The notes below the pieces were generated by a model that saw only the letters and a program-made list of their open reading frames with translations, was not told the origin of the DNA and did not search any database. The position numbers were made by a program, and so were the translations under genes. This document shows positions 34,451-43,419 of a stretch of 64,000 nt of DNA, piece by piece. The DNA is from JAAXHF01 sp963665955. GTDB taxonomy: Bacteria > Desulfobacterota > Binatia > Bin18. The DNA is taken from positions 2,232,001 to 2,296,000 of the forward strand of contig OZ246887.1 of assembly GCA_965231765.1 (NCBI GenBank), in the 5' to 3' direction. Every line of letters begins with the position of its first letter. Within the stretch, counting starts at the first letter, position 1.

Positions 34451-35284
34451 TTACTTGTCGAGTGGCAAATCTTCCCGATTCCCCCATTCAGCCCAAGACG
34501 CGTCATAGTTACGGACTTTGTCAAAACCGAGTAAACGGAGCGTAAAGAGTCCGTGCGCCGCACGGATACCACCCTGTCAATAGGTGACCACTTCGGACTC
34601 GGGTGTCACCCCGGCTTCAGCCAGCACAGCCCACAGTTCAGGTCCAGATTTAAATTTTTTGGTATGGCTATCAACAAAATTCAGCCACTCCAGATGCACC
34701 GCACTCGGAACACGCCCCCCGCGCTTTGTTCCTCGGGCATTCTCACCAGTCCATTCAGCGTCCGAACGGACGTCGAGCAGGACACGCTCGTCGTGGTTGA
34801 TTGCATCCCGGACATACTCCCAGCCGGCAATCAACGCTTCGTTAGGCTGTGACGTAAATGTTGCCGCGGCCCGTTTGGCAATCATATTCGTCACTGGCCG
34901 CCCTTCAGTTAACCAGGCATCCCAGCCGCCATTGAGGACTTTAGCTTGGGTATGGCCATAATAGTTGAGTGCCCACCAAAAGCGGGTGGCATACAAACCA
35001 CTAAATCCGTCATACGCAATGACAAGGGTATCATCCCCAATGCCAAGCGCGCCCATCGTCTCAGCAAACTGCCCAGGCCCCATAATATACGGAGCACCTT
35101 CTTTTTCTTTTAAATAATTATGGCCGCGAAAAGTAATTGCACCGGGAATATGTGCTCGACGATAGGCTTCACGGTTGTCGCAATCAACAATACAGATATT
35201 GGCATCATTCGTATTGGGGAGATGCCCCGCCAGCCATTCTGTATCAGTCAACATTTCTGGCCGAGCATAGTCTGTGTCTGCCAT
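34451..35284 (-). CDS. Two-domain rhodanese (thiosulfate sulfurtransferase-like), candidate selenoprotein with in-frame UGA at the active site
   Basis: Reading from ATG 35284 gives two rhodanese domains. The first has ICIVDCDNREAYRRAHIPGA. The second has VLLDVRSDAEWTGENARG and HLEWLNFVDS. At codon 236 (34577-34579) the sequence is EVVTY-UGA-QGGIRAAHGLF. Rhodaneses have Cys exactly there (TYCQGGIRA). Translation past the UGA stays homologous for 41 codons (LFTLRLLGFDKVRNYDASWA, EWGNREDLPLDK) and ends at TAA 34451, where the family ends. A perfect 7-bp hairpin lies 11-27 nt after the UGA. Selenocysteine is the best explanation; a nonsense mutation or sequencing error is the alternative. If read as a stop, the protein is 235 residues and lacks its catalytic residue. 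Confidence 0.75.
34550..34566 (-). promoter_or_regulatory. Putative bacterial SECIS hairpin
   Basis: On the mRNA strand UCCGUGC and GCACGGA pair perfectly around a GGC loop, starting 11 nt and ending 27 nt after the UGA of the rhodanese gene. Bacterial SECIS elements lie immediately downstream of the UGA, with an apical loop carrying G at about this distance. The stem overlaps codons for IRAAHG, so part of the pairing could follow from protein constraint. Confidence 0.5.
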
Positions 35285-35415
35285 AAGCGGGTCTCCTTGT
35301 GTCTTCTTTTCTCAAACCTCTTATCTATGAGCTTAAGCGTTGTGGCTGAGCAGGGCAAGTGGCGAGGCGCTGGCTTCCCCCGCTCACTCTTTGCTTGTCT
35401 TGTCGCTCTCTGAGC

Positions 35416-36468
35416 CTAATAGTGAGCAATCACTTCTTGCCCAAATTCGACAATACTCTCTTCGACATACCCCCAGGGTGGGGAGATGACCATTTGTGTT
35501 AATCCAACTGCTTCCAGCTGTTTGATATGATCAATAATCTCCTCCCGTGTTCCAGTCAGACTCATCGCTTTGATCGCGTCTGGAGTAATAAACTGTTCTT
35601 CGCCCGGATGGAGGAAGCGTGAGTGCGTGGCGTGAATCTCCTCCCAGCGTTCATCAAGATACGCCTGGTACGCCGGGGTGAGAAACGGTTGCATATAGGC
35701 CGGGGCGGTCTTGCCGTGCTTAACGGCTTCGTAGGCGAAGTGCAAAGCAACGGCGATACGGGGTCCGACACGCGTAATCACTCGGGGACTATCTAGGGCT
35801 TCATCCAGACGCAAGACACACGAGACGCCAACGGTGACAACGGGCCAATCAGTATTTTTGGCAACGGCTTCGGCTTTCCCTTTGGCTGCGGTAGCAAGTG
35901 CGGACCGTAGCATATCTGGAGACAGGACACTGATGGTAATGATACCGTCCCCCAACTCACCGGCAACAGCCAGAGCTTTGGGAGCTGCGGCAGCGACATA
36001 GATGGGCACGGTATCTGTGACATTGATATAGCCGTGCTCGAGGTCAAAGAAGCAGATCTGGCTCGTCCGCCCTCGCTCACGATATTCGACCGTCTCCCCG
36101 CGTAGCAAACCACGGCACACATCAATTGTATGTCGAAAATTGGCGAGTCGCTCTGGCGGCATGCCCATAGCCCGCCAAGCCGTATGGCCAGTGCCCAGCC
36201 CCAGGATGACCCGCCCTGGTGCAAGTTGATTGACCGTCGCAATTGAATGCGCAATGACCGGTGCAATCCGTGTCCCAGCGATAGCCACAGCCGTACCCAG
36301 CCGAATCGTGCTCGTATGCTCGGCAGCCAAGGCCATACAGGCATACACATCTGAAGCCAGCATTTGGGTATCGACATACCACGCGTTCGAAAAGCCCATC
36401 TGCTCGGCCAGCACCGTGTGTTTCCAGCTGTTCTGAATATGGGTTTGAAAACTCACCCCAAAGTCCAT
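35416..36468 (-). CDS. LLM-class (F420-type) oxidoreductase
   Basis: 350 residues from ATG 36468 with GGAGGAGAG upstream; an in-frame start at 36570 is less likely. The luciferase-like TIM barrel is clear: MDFGVSFQTHIQNSWKHTVL, SDVYACMALAAEHTSTIRLG, TAVAIAGTRIAPVIAHSIAT, GRVILGLGTGHTAWRAMGMP and VPIYVAAAAPKALAVAGELG. Family members reduce or oxidise substrates with F420 or FMN; the GTGHTAWRAMG segment resembles methylene-H4MPT reductase-like F420 enzymes. Substrate unknown. The gene is separated from the epimerase at 36624 by a gap that contains a hairpin. Confidence 0.82.
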   Translation of the reverse strand: MDFGVSFQTHIQNSWKHTVLAEQMGFSNAWYVDTQMLASDVYACMALAAEHTSTIRLGTAVAIAGTRIAPVIAHSIATVNQLAPGRVILGLGTGHTAWRAMGMPPERLANFRHTIDVCRGLLRGETVEYRERGRTSQICFFDLEHGYINVTDTVPIYVAAAAPKALAVAGELGDGIITISVLSPDMLRSALATAAKGKAEAVAKNTDWPVVTVGVSCVLRLDEALDSPRVITRVGPRIAVALHFAYEAVKHGKTAPAYMQPFLTPAYQAYLDERWEEIHATHSRFLHPGEEQFITPDAIKAMSLTGTREEIIDHIKQLEAVGLTQMVISPPWGYVEESIVEFGQEVIAHY

Positions 36469-36489
36469 AGTCTCTCCTCCTGACATCCC

Positions 36490-36509
36490 CCCACGGATGA
36501 ACCCGTGGG
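36490..36509. repeat. Short inverted repeat in intergenic region
   Basis: CCCACGG and CCGTGGG arms around a 6-bp spacer. Read leftward, the flanking sequence (CCGTGGGGGGATGTC) recalls the hairpin end of IS200/IS605 elements, but no transposase is nearby. It could also be a terminator for the epimerase gene, although no T-tract follows. Confidence 0.4.
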
Positions 36510-36623
36510 ATTCCTGAAGACACCGCGTAGCGCCAAGCCTCCGTGCTTGGCCAGGCAGGCAGCGACACACGCCCGAGCATTGAAACAGACTGAGCGACTG
36601 GCAGACTCTCAGACTCAGTAACG

Positions 36624-37586
36624 CTAGCGTGGCTCCAACGGCATCCCCTCACGTTTTCGGACGTCATTGAGATAGGCCAGAATGCCTTCCTCGACGGTAT
36701 ACTTGGGTGTAAAACCAAGTTCGTTACGCAGTCGATCGGTATTGAACAAAGACGTCATCACAAACGGCTCGTCACTGACTGAGATGTCAGCCCCCGGCAA
36801 AATATCGCGCAGATAGGCCGTGATCTCACCGGTTTTCCGATTTGGGCCACTCATGTTGAAGATGCGATGGGGAGGATTGTCGACGGTATAGGCCAGCCGG
36901 AAAACTTCCGCTGCATCCGCGACATACAGCCAATCCGCAGTTTGTTCATCAGGTGGCATCACCACTGGCTGGCCTAGCAGCGCCAGTTCAGGCAGGACCA
37001 TAAAGTGATCCCCAGCCGCCCCACGTCGTTGCCCACGCCCTTCACCAAACACCGAGGTGGGTCGAATGCCAATCGGTTCCATGCCGTAAGCTTTGGCATA
37101 ATACGTGGCGGTATGCTCGTTAAAGAGCTTGCACGCCCCATATAAGCCAGCCGGATTGTCGGCATCGGGCTGCGGCGGAGCGTCCTCATCCAGCTCTGGG
37201 CCGCTCATGGTCGTGCGCATCGGATACACCGCAACAGAACTCATGTACACGACCCGTTTGATGCCGCTGATCCGAGCAGCCTCAAAGACATTCGTCGTGC
37301 CAATGCAATTGACATTAATCGACGGCAGCGGATTCCGCATACCCCCAGTCCCCAGGTAATATGCCAGGTGAATAATACCCTCGACCGCATTGGAGCGGAT
37401 CGCATCAATGAGAGACGTCGGTTCCATCACATCGCCCTGGATGATTTTGACCTGATCAGCCACATCAGCCAGTGCGTGCCGATTGGGAACGGCATCATAA
37501 ATCACCACCTTCTCGCCAGACTGCAACAAATGCCGAGTCAAATGCCGACCAAGAAATCCTGTTCCACCCGTAATCAGAATTGCCAT
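36624..37586 (-). CDS. NAD-dependent epimerase/dehydratase (extended SDR)
   Basis: 320 residues. The N-terminal nucleotide motif ILITGGTGFLGRHLTRHLLQ is that of extended short-chain dehydrogenases. Catalytic residues are visible as the Ser in VYMSSVAVYP and YxxxK in LYGACKLFNEH. GIRPTSVFGEGRGQRRGAAG and the C-terminal TPKYTVEEGILAYLND complete the family pattern. These enzymes act on nucleotide sugars or related polyols. No sugar-biosynthesis cluster surrounds it, so the substrate is open. The ATG has AGGAGGAAAATTCC upstream. It is divergent from the LLM gene at 37692. Confidence 0.85.
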   Translation of the reverse strand: MAILITGGTGFLGRHLTRHLLQSGEKVVIYDAVPNRHALADVADQVKIIQGDVMEPTSLIDAIRSNAVEGIIHLAYYLGTGGMRNPLPSINVNCIGTTNVFEAARISGIKRVVYMSSVAVYPMRTTMSGPELDEDAPPQPDADNPAGLYGACKLFNEHTATYYAKAYGMEPIGIRPTSVFGEGRGQRRGAAGDHFMVLPELALLGQPVVMPPDEQTADWLYVADAAEVFRLAYTVDNPPHRIFNMSGPNRKTGEITAYLRDILPGADISVSDEPFVMTSLFNTDRLRNELGFTPKYTVEEGILAYLNDVRKREGMPLEPR

Positions 37587-37691
37587 GGAATTTTCCTCCT
37601 TTGTTCCTGCTCCTTAGCATAGCTTCCCCCTGGCCGGCCAGCGCGGTCTGGTTTATAAGCGTAATACAGAAAACTACGCAGGAGAATAACA

Positions 37692-38564
37692 ATGAAATTT
37701 GGTATCGTGCCCATTAATCTCGGCGAATTCACTGACCCGGAAGTCATGACAGCCTTTGTCCAAAAAGCGGAACGCCTCGGCTACGAATCGGTCTGGACGG
37801 CTGAGCACGTGATTATCCCCAAGACCTATGACTCCGTCTATCCGTATAGCCCCAGTGGCAAAGTCCCTTTCAAAGCCGATGCCCCGATTGTTGATCCGCT
37901 TGTGGCACTGACGTTTATTGCCTCGGCCACGACCCATTTGCGACTCGGGACTGGGGTGAATATTTTGCCTCAGATGAATCCGCTGTATCTGGCTAAGTGG
38001 GCGTCTTCAATTGATCACCTGTCCCAGGGACGTTTGATGCTCGGCTTAGGCATTGGTTGGTTGCAAGAAGAATTTGCAGCTCTCGGAGTACCGTTTGAAA
38101 GACGTGGCAAACGCTCGGATGAATATCTGGAAGCACTCAAGGCCGTGTGGACGGGCGAAGAGGTCAATTATCAAGGCGAGTTTGTGAATTGGCAGGGTTT
38201 CATGATGCGCCCCAAGCCTGCCCAAGCGGGCGGCGTTCCCCTTGTTATTGGCGGGGTCAGCAAACCCGCCATTCGGCGGACCGTCCAATACGGCAATGGT
38301 TGGTATGTGATTGGCAAAGATCTGGAGGAGTATCGGGCGCATATGCAAGCGCTCGCCGAAGAATGCGCTCGCCAAGGCCGTGACCAGAACGAACTGGAGA
38401 TTACTGCCTACTGGGATTATTACAATCAAGGCCTCGACAGCTTGTCCGTCTATGAAGAGCTCGGAATCCATCGACTCCTCATCAATGTCCATGCTTTGCG
38501 AGAGAGCAGTCCCAGCGTTGCGCTTGAGCGCTTTGGCAACGATGTTGTGGCCAAGCACGGCTAG
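37692..38564 (+). CDS. LLM-class F420-dependent oxidoreductase
   Basis: 290 residues with AGGAGAATAAC before the ATG. The pattern KFGIVPINLGEFTDPEVMTA, YESVWTAEHVIIPKTYDSVY, HLRLGTGVNILPQMNPLYLA, MLGLGIGWLQEEFAALGVPF and VPLVIGGVSKPAIRRTVQYG matches the short (about 290-residue) F420-dependent LLM enzymes found in actinobacteria and several uncultured phyla. The protein at 62060-62941 is a paralogue with the same layout. It implies that the cell makes coenzyme F420, although no F420 biosynthesis gene is in the window. Substrate unknown. Confidence 0.85.
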   Translation: MKFGIVPINLGEFTDPEVMTAFVQKAERLGYESVWTAEHVIIPKTYDSVYPYSPSGKVPFKADAPIVDPLVALTFIASATTHLRLGTGVNILPQMNPLYLAKWASSIDHLSQGRLMLGLGIGWLQEEFAALGVPFERRGKRSDEYLEALKAVWTGEEVNYQGEFVNWQGFMMRPKPAQAGGVPLVIGGVSKPAIRRTVQYGNGWYVIGKDLEEYRAHMQALAEECARQGRDQNELEITAYWDYYNQGLDSLSVYEELGIHRLLINVHALRESSPSVALERFGNDVVAKHG

Positions 38565-38771
38565 ACGCTATTGTCGAAGAGAATATTTTCTCAAGTGCCT
38601 TCGCTCAAGCTGGCTGCTCTCTGGTGATCGCGGTTGCGCTCGACGGCACCCAACAAACGGTTGACTCGACAGACTCGGGCGGTCTGTGTCCATACCAATA
38701 GCGCGTCCAGAAGTGTCTTGAGGATTGGCGCAGGAGTTGCGGCAACATCCCGAATCTGGTAGGCGGCGTCC

Positions 38772-40067
38772 ATGGCACGCCAGTTCGATATTCCAGATTT
38801 TTATACCAGCCCGATTATCTCTCGGGTCAAAAAGGCACGTCAACACCAAGACCCACGCAAGCAGGATCTTGTCCCGGCTGTGCTTGATTTTGGTCCTGTG
38901 CGTTTTATCCTGGCTCGACACTTTGGCTTCTGCTTCGGGGTAGAAAACGCGGTCGAAATTGCGTATCAGACACTCGCCGCCCACCAAGATCAGCGCGTCT
39001 TTTTCCTGAGCGAAATGATTCATAACCCGGATGTGAACCAGGACTTGCAGGAACGGGGGGTGCAATTTCTGTTTTCGTCGTCTGGGGAACAGCTCATCCC
39101 TTGGCAGGACTTAAGCCCGAACGACATTGTGGTCGTGCCAGCCTTTGGCACCACTCTCGAAACCCAAGACCTGCTGGCTTCGCGCGGACTTGATCCGTAC
39201 ACCTATAATACGACCTGTCCTTTTGTGGAGCGGGTCTGGAAGCGGAGTGCCCAGCTGGGCAAAAATCAGTACACCGTTGTCCTGCACGGGAAAGCTGCCC
39301 ATGAAGAAACCCGAGCAACGTTCTCGCATAGCACCCCAAATGCGCCAACTGTCGTCGTCCTGAATCGGAAAGAAGCCCAGGTCCTGGGAGACATCATCCG
39401 GGGGAGGCTTAGCAAAGATGCCTTTACCTTACATTTTGGCCGGAAATGCTCAGTTGGCTTTGATCCAGACCAGCACCTCAAACGTATTGGAGTTGTCAAC
39501 CAAACCACAATGCTGGCTTCGGAAACACGCGAGATTGCCCAAGTCCTGCGCCAGGCGTTAGCTGACCGGTACGGACAAGAACAGCTAGCGGAAACCTTCG
39601 CCGACACCTCAGACACACTGTGTTATGCGACCAACGAAAACCAGAACGCCACCTATGCCCTGATTGAAAGAGGTGCCGATTTGGGACTCGTGGTCGGCGG
39701 CTTTAATTCGTCAAACACCTCACATATTGTCGAGCTGTGTGAAGAAGCTATGCCGACGTATTTCATTCAGAATGCGGACGATATTCTCTCGTCCAACACC
39801 ATTCAACATTTTCTTCTTCAGGCACACTACACAACGCAAACGACAGGCTGGCTGCCCGAGACACGTCCGCTTGACATCGCTCTTACCTGTGGTGCCTCAT
39901 GCCCAGACGCGGTCGTCGATCGTGTCTTGCTACGAACCTTGTCTTTTTTTGAGCAGACCGCGCCACTTGAAGAAGTCTTACAATCCTATCCTCCTCTCTC
40001 CGCACCAGCAGACACAAACACGGTCGGAACGCTGGCCTCCACACGCTTACCGACGGGAGAAAAATAG
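38772..40067 (+). CDS. ispH: 4-hydroxy-3-methylbut-2-enyl diphosphate reductase
   Basis: 431 residues. IspH makes IPP and DMAPP in the last step of the non-mevalonate isoprenoid pathway with a 4Fe-4S cluster. The three cluster cysteines are visible: ARHFGFCFGVENAVEIAY (C54), NTTCPFVERVW and LTCGASCPDAVVDRV. The catalytic EMIHNP and VVGGFNSSNTSHIVELC segments are present. It is about 100 residues longer than the E. coli type, with an N-terminal extension (DFYTSPIISRVKKARQHQDP) and central insertions, as in the plant/cyanobacterial branch. A 207-bp gap with no recognised feature precedes it. Confidence 0.92.
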   Translation: MARQFDIPDFYTSPIISRVKKARQHQDPRKQDLVPAVLDFGPVRFILARHFGFCFGVENAVEIAYQTLAAHQDQRVFFLSEMIHNPDVNQDLQERGVQFLFSSSGEQLIPWQDLSPNDIVVVPAFGTTLETQDLLASRGLDPYTYNTTCPFVERVWKRSAQLGKNQYTVVLHGKAAHEETRATFSHSTPNAPTVVVLNRKEAQVLGDIIRGRLSKDAFTLHFGRKCSVGFDPDQHLKRIGVVNQTTMLASETREIAQVLRQALADRYGQEQLAETFADTSDTLCYATNENQNATYALIERGADLGLVVGGFNSSNTSHIVELCEEAMPTYFIQNADDILSSNTIQHFLLQAHYTTQTTGWLPETRPLDIALTCGASCPDAVVDRVLLRTLSFFEQTAPLEEVLQSYPPLSAPADTNTVGTLASTRLPTGEK

Positions 40068-40160
40068 CGCAAAATCTTCCGTTATGAAGACTCCTCGCGT
40101 AGAGTGTATTTCTACTTATCCCTGGATATACAGTTTCAAGGCCGACAACTTTTGGAGTAA

Positions 40161-40330
40161 GCCGCTGGGGATGCTGTCCCTGGAGAGAGAGACGCCATGA
40201 GCGAGGAACATCAAGCCAACCTGCGTGACTGTGACGTGATCTTGTTCTACTACGGGCAAGCCAACGAAGCCTGGCTACGGCTGCGCGACCTGTGCAAAGC
40301 CCCTGTCCTCAATACTTGGACGCAGAAGAC
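40161..40330 (+). pseudogene. Fragment of a TIR-like/conflict-type protein
   Basis: After an in-frame TAA near 40160 the plus frame reads GDAVPGERDAMSEEHQANLR, DCDVILFYYGQANEAWLRL and RDLCKAPV. The motif CDxxLxYYGxANExWxRxKxRDLxKAPG occurs in TIR-like or toxin-sensor proteins of bacterial conflict systems. About 55 residues are recognisable, after which the frame runs into the upstream region of the acylase gene. No start or domain context survives, so I call it a remnant. The family assignment is from memory of the motif. Confidence 0.45.
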
Positions 40331-40376
40331 AAGGAGACGAGAGTTCACAAAGAATTGGTTCACTCTGCCATTATGT

Positions 40377-42272
40377 ATGCGAAGACGAATCTTTTTCACT
40401 TTGAGTTTTCTTTTTCTTGTCCTCTTCAATACCCTCCTCCATGCCGAGGAACCAACCTCCACTCTGCAAATACCCGGCCTATATGAACCCGTCGAAATCC
40501 TGACCGACCGCTGGGGTATCTCTCACATATACGCCAAGAACCAAGACGATCTCTTTTTTGCCCAAGGCTATAATGCCGCCCGCGCCCGTCTCTTCCAGCT
40601 CGAAATCTGGCGGCGGCGTGTGACCGGCACGATGGCTGAGATTCAAGGGCCAAAGGCACTCAATCGCGACATTGGGGCGCGACTGCTGCGGCCTCGCATC
40701 GATCTGCGGCAAGACATGCACTTCTATCACCCGGACGGAGAGCAGATCATCACCGCTTTTGTTCAGGGTATTAACGCCTATATCAAACAGACCGAACAAC
40801 AACCCGAACTGCTGCCAGTCGAATTCCGCCTTCTCGACGTTATGCCGCAGCCCTGGACCCCAGCCATCGTCGTCTCACGGCTGGGTGGTATTTTTCTCAA
40901 TCTGCAAACTGAAGTTCGGATCGCTTCTGTCCTACCCACCCTCGGGCCACACACAACACGTGAGATGTTGAATCTGCATCCCGGCAAGCCGGCTCTTGTC
41001 GTCGCCGAGGAGATAGACCTCACGACGATATCCGCTGATGTGTTGAAGTATTATAAAGCCGCCCGCAGCCGAGTCACGTTTCAGCCCGAGGACATTGTTG
41101 ATCCAGCAGCCCGAGCCGCAGTGTCTCGCGACAAAACACAAAAAGTGTTCACCGCTCTTGAAAACGCGCTCTTCCAAACCGAACAACACGGCAGCAATAA
41201 CTGGGTAATCGCCGGCTCACATACCTTGAATCGCCACCCCTTTATGGTGAACGATCCCCACCGAGCGATTACTGCTCCATCGCTCCGTTATTGGACACAT
41301 CTGATCGCCCCCGGTTGGAATGTCATCGGTGCTGGAGAACCACATCTGCCCGGCATCTCGATTGGCCATAACGAATACGGAGCGTGGGGACTGACGATCT
41401 TTCCCACCGATTCAGAAGACTTGTACGTGTATGAGACCAATCCCGCTAACCCCAATCAATATCGCTACCGGGGTGAATGGGAAGATATGAAGAGCTATCG
41501 GGAGGCGATTCCAGTCAAAGGACAAGATCCTGTCACGGTCGAGTTGAAATACACCCGCCATGGTCCGGTCCTGAGCGAAGACCCAGACCATCAGCGGATA
41601 TATGCCCTCCGAGCTGCGTGGCTTGGGATTGGCGGCACGCCGTATTTAGCCAGCTTGCGTATGGGTCAAGCTAAAAACTGGGAAGAGTTTCGTGAAGCCT
41701 GTGTGTACTCTCGGGCACCCTCAGAAAACATGGTCTGGGCTGACGTGAAAGGCAATATCGGTTGGCAAGCAGTCGGCATAGTTCCCTTACGCCCGAACTG
41801 GAATGGCCTGCTGCCAGTCCCTGGCGACGGCCAGTATGAGTGGGACGGCTATTTGCCTATCAAAGAGTTGCCGCATGCCTTCAATCCACCCGAGGGCTTC
41901 TTGGCCACTGCCAATCAAGAAAATCTGCCCCCAGGCTATCCCTACCCGATTAGCTCCTTTTGGATTGAACCGTATCGCTTTGCCCGTATTCAAGAGGTCA
42001 TCTGCATCACCCCACGTCCCGGGTCCCCACCAGTCCGCTCTTCGAGCTTGATGACCTCTGCCCCCAGGTCTCCCAGCATCATGGTTGCAACTGGTCCTTG
42101 CTGGAAAATCGTCCAGTCCAGAACACGAATACCATCAAGAGGTCTCGCCATTGCTCTGCCCTCCTTATATTGCAAGACGGAATATTTGCGGACTCTAGCA
42201 CAGGGCAGTGGACAGAAGAAAGCGTTGGGTTTAGCTGACTCAACAAACGACTGGACGGTAGGAATCAGATGA
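40377..42272 (+). pseudogene. Penicillin acylase family protein, 3'-truncated by rearrangement
   Basis: Starts at ATG 40377 with a signal peptide (IFFTLSFLFLVLFNTLLHA). The Ntn-hydrolase precursor is normal at first: PVEILTDRWGISHIYAKNQD, then the small chain, then the self-cleavage and nucleophile site EQHGSNNWVIAGSHTLNRHP (Ser of GSNNW). Homology continues to PYRFARIQEV near 42000, about 540 residues, whereas the family has about 750-800. After that the frame continues to TAG/TGA 42272 through the antisense strand of a CoA-transferase fragment. The C-terminal quarter of the beta chain is thus lost, and the product is probably inactive. Confidence 0.75.
41990..42151 (-). pseudogene. CaiB/BaiF CoA-transferase, 5' fragment
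   Basis: From ATG 42151, with a strong AAGGAGGGCAG ribosome-binding site, the leftward frame gives MARPLDGIRVLDWTIFQQGP, VATMMLGDLGAEVIKLEER and GGDPGRGVMQMT. This is the N-terminus of family III CoA-transferases. It stops at about residue 52, exactly where the oppositely oriented acylase gene loses its homology. The rest of the ~400-residue enzyme is missing. The intact start signals show that a functional gene was cut by the rearrangement. Confidence 0.8.
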
Positions 42273-42320
42273 TACAGGTCTGGAGAAGCGCACCTATCTA
42301 CACCATGCTCAAAAGTTTCG

Positions 42321-42358
42321 AATGGGTCCAAGTGGGTCCAAGTGGGTCCAAGTGGGTC
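42321..42358. repeat. Tandem 10-bp repeat (about 3.8 copies of AGTGGGTCCA)
   Basis: One imperfect unit (AATGGGTCCA) followed by two perfect and one partial unit. It lies upstream of the quinone oxidoreductase gene, beside the rearranged acylase/CaiB region. Confidence 0.85.
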
Positions 42359-42426
42359 ATGGACAGGCCTTACTCTCCGGCCTGAAGAAGGATAACTATG
42401 CGTAGAAAGAGAGAAAGGAGTCGCTC

Positions 42427-43398
42427 ATGAAAGCCATGCGTGCCGCCCAATTCGGCGGACCAGAAAACTTACGTTTCGAAGACGCGCCCGAGCCTGCACT
42501 CAGAGATGCGCACGTCTTGATTCGGGTCAAGGCCACAGGCATCAATCCAGCTGACTTAGTCCGCATGTCTGGCCGTTATCCGCAGCGTCTGCCCTTACCG
42601 TATATTCCGGGCACAGATGTGGCTGGCGAGGTAGAGGCCATCGCAAGTGACGTCGCTCATGTCCAGGTTGGTGATCGGGTCTTTGGTCGCTCAATCAACG
42701 GCGGAGGATATGCCGAGAAAACTTGTCTGCCAGCTCATGAAACCATTCCACTCCCGGACAATCTGTCGTTTGCGGAAGGGGCGGCTATTCCGGTGCCCTT
42801 TTATACCGCATACGTTGCAGTTCATCACAAAGCCGCACTGAAAGCCGCTGAGACCGTGCTCGTCTCAGCGGGAGGTGGGGGTGTCGGCGTGGCTGCTATC
42901 CAGCTGGCAAAGGTCATTGGTGCTCGGGTGCTCACAACTGTTGGCTCGACAGAAAAGGCAGAAAAAACACAAGCCTTAGGCGCCGATGTCGCGATCAATT
43001 ATAAAACACAAGACTTTGCGGCAGAGATACAACAGCTGACCGACGGTAAAGGCGTCGATGTCATCATTGAAAATGTCGCCACAGATAATTTTGCGAAAGA
43101 CTTTTCTGCGCTGGCTCAGAACGGACGGATTGTGCTGATAGGCACGGGAACCGGTAAGGCTCCTGAAGCCGCATTCATGGTTGGGGCTGCGTTATTCAAA
43201 GACGCCCAAATATACGGCATGGCGCTGGGCAACTCGGCGGCACATATCCCTGACATGGCCCAGGCTCTCACACCACTTTTTTCCTCAGCGGCGGTGAAGG
43301 CGGTGGTACATAAGACATATGCCTTGGCAGATGCGCAGCAGGCGCTGCAAGACCTGGTGGCCAGCAACGTGTTTGGCAAGCTGGTGCTTGTTCAATAA
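42427..43398 (+). CDS. NADPH:quinone oxidoreductase-like MDR protein
   Basis: 323 residues of the zinc-independent medium-chain dehydrogenase family. The GroES-like N-terminus is visible (GINPADLVRMSGRYPQRLPL, YIPGTDVAGEVEAI), followed by a Rossmann domain with LVSAGGGGVGVAAIQLAKVI. VDVIIENVATDNF and RIVLIGTGTG are further family motifs. No structural or catalytic zinc cysteines are seen, which fits quinone reductases/enoyl reductases rather than alcohol dehydrogenases. The ATG has GAAAGGAG upstream. It converges with the DUF1329 gene with 21 bp between stops. Confidence 0.85.
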   Translation: MKAMRAAQFGGPENLRFEDAPEPALRDAHVLIRVKATGINPADLVRMSGRYPQRLPLPYIPGTDVAGEVEAIASDVAHVQVGDRVFGRSINGGGYAEKTCLPAHETIPLPDNLSFAEGAAIPVPFYTAYVAVHHKAALKAAETVLVSAGGGGVGVAAIQLAKVIGARVLTTVGSTEKAEKTQALGADVAINYKTQDFAAEIQQLTDGKGVDVIIENVATDNFAKDFSALAQNGRIVLIGTGTGKAPEAAFMVGAALFKDAQIYGMALGNSAAHIPDMAQALTPLFSSAAVKAVVHKTYALADAQQALQDLVASNVFGKLVLVQ

Positions 43399-43419
43399 AG
43401 AGACCTGACTGGCCGACAC

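Noticed and set aside
34577..35284. Rhodanese ending at the UGA as a normal 235-residue protein
   Set aside because: The second domain would lack its active-site loop, while homology continues without a break after the UGA.
42152..42272. C-terminal ~40 codons of the acylase frame as a novel domain
   Set aside because: They are the antisense of the CaiB 5' leader and upstream region, so not a protein domain.
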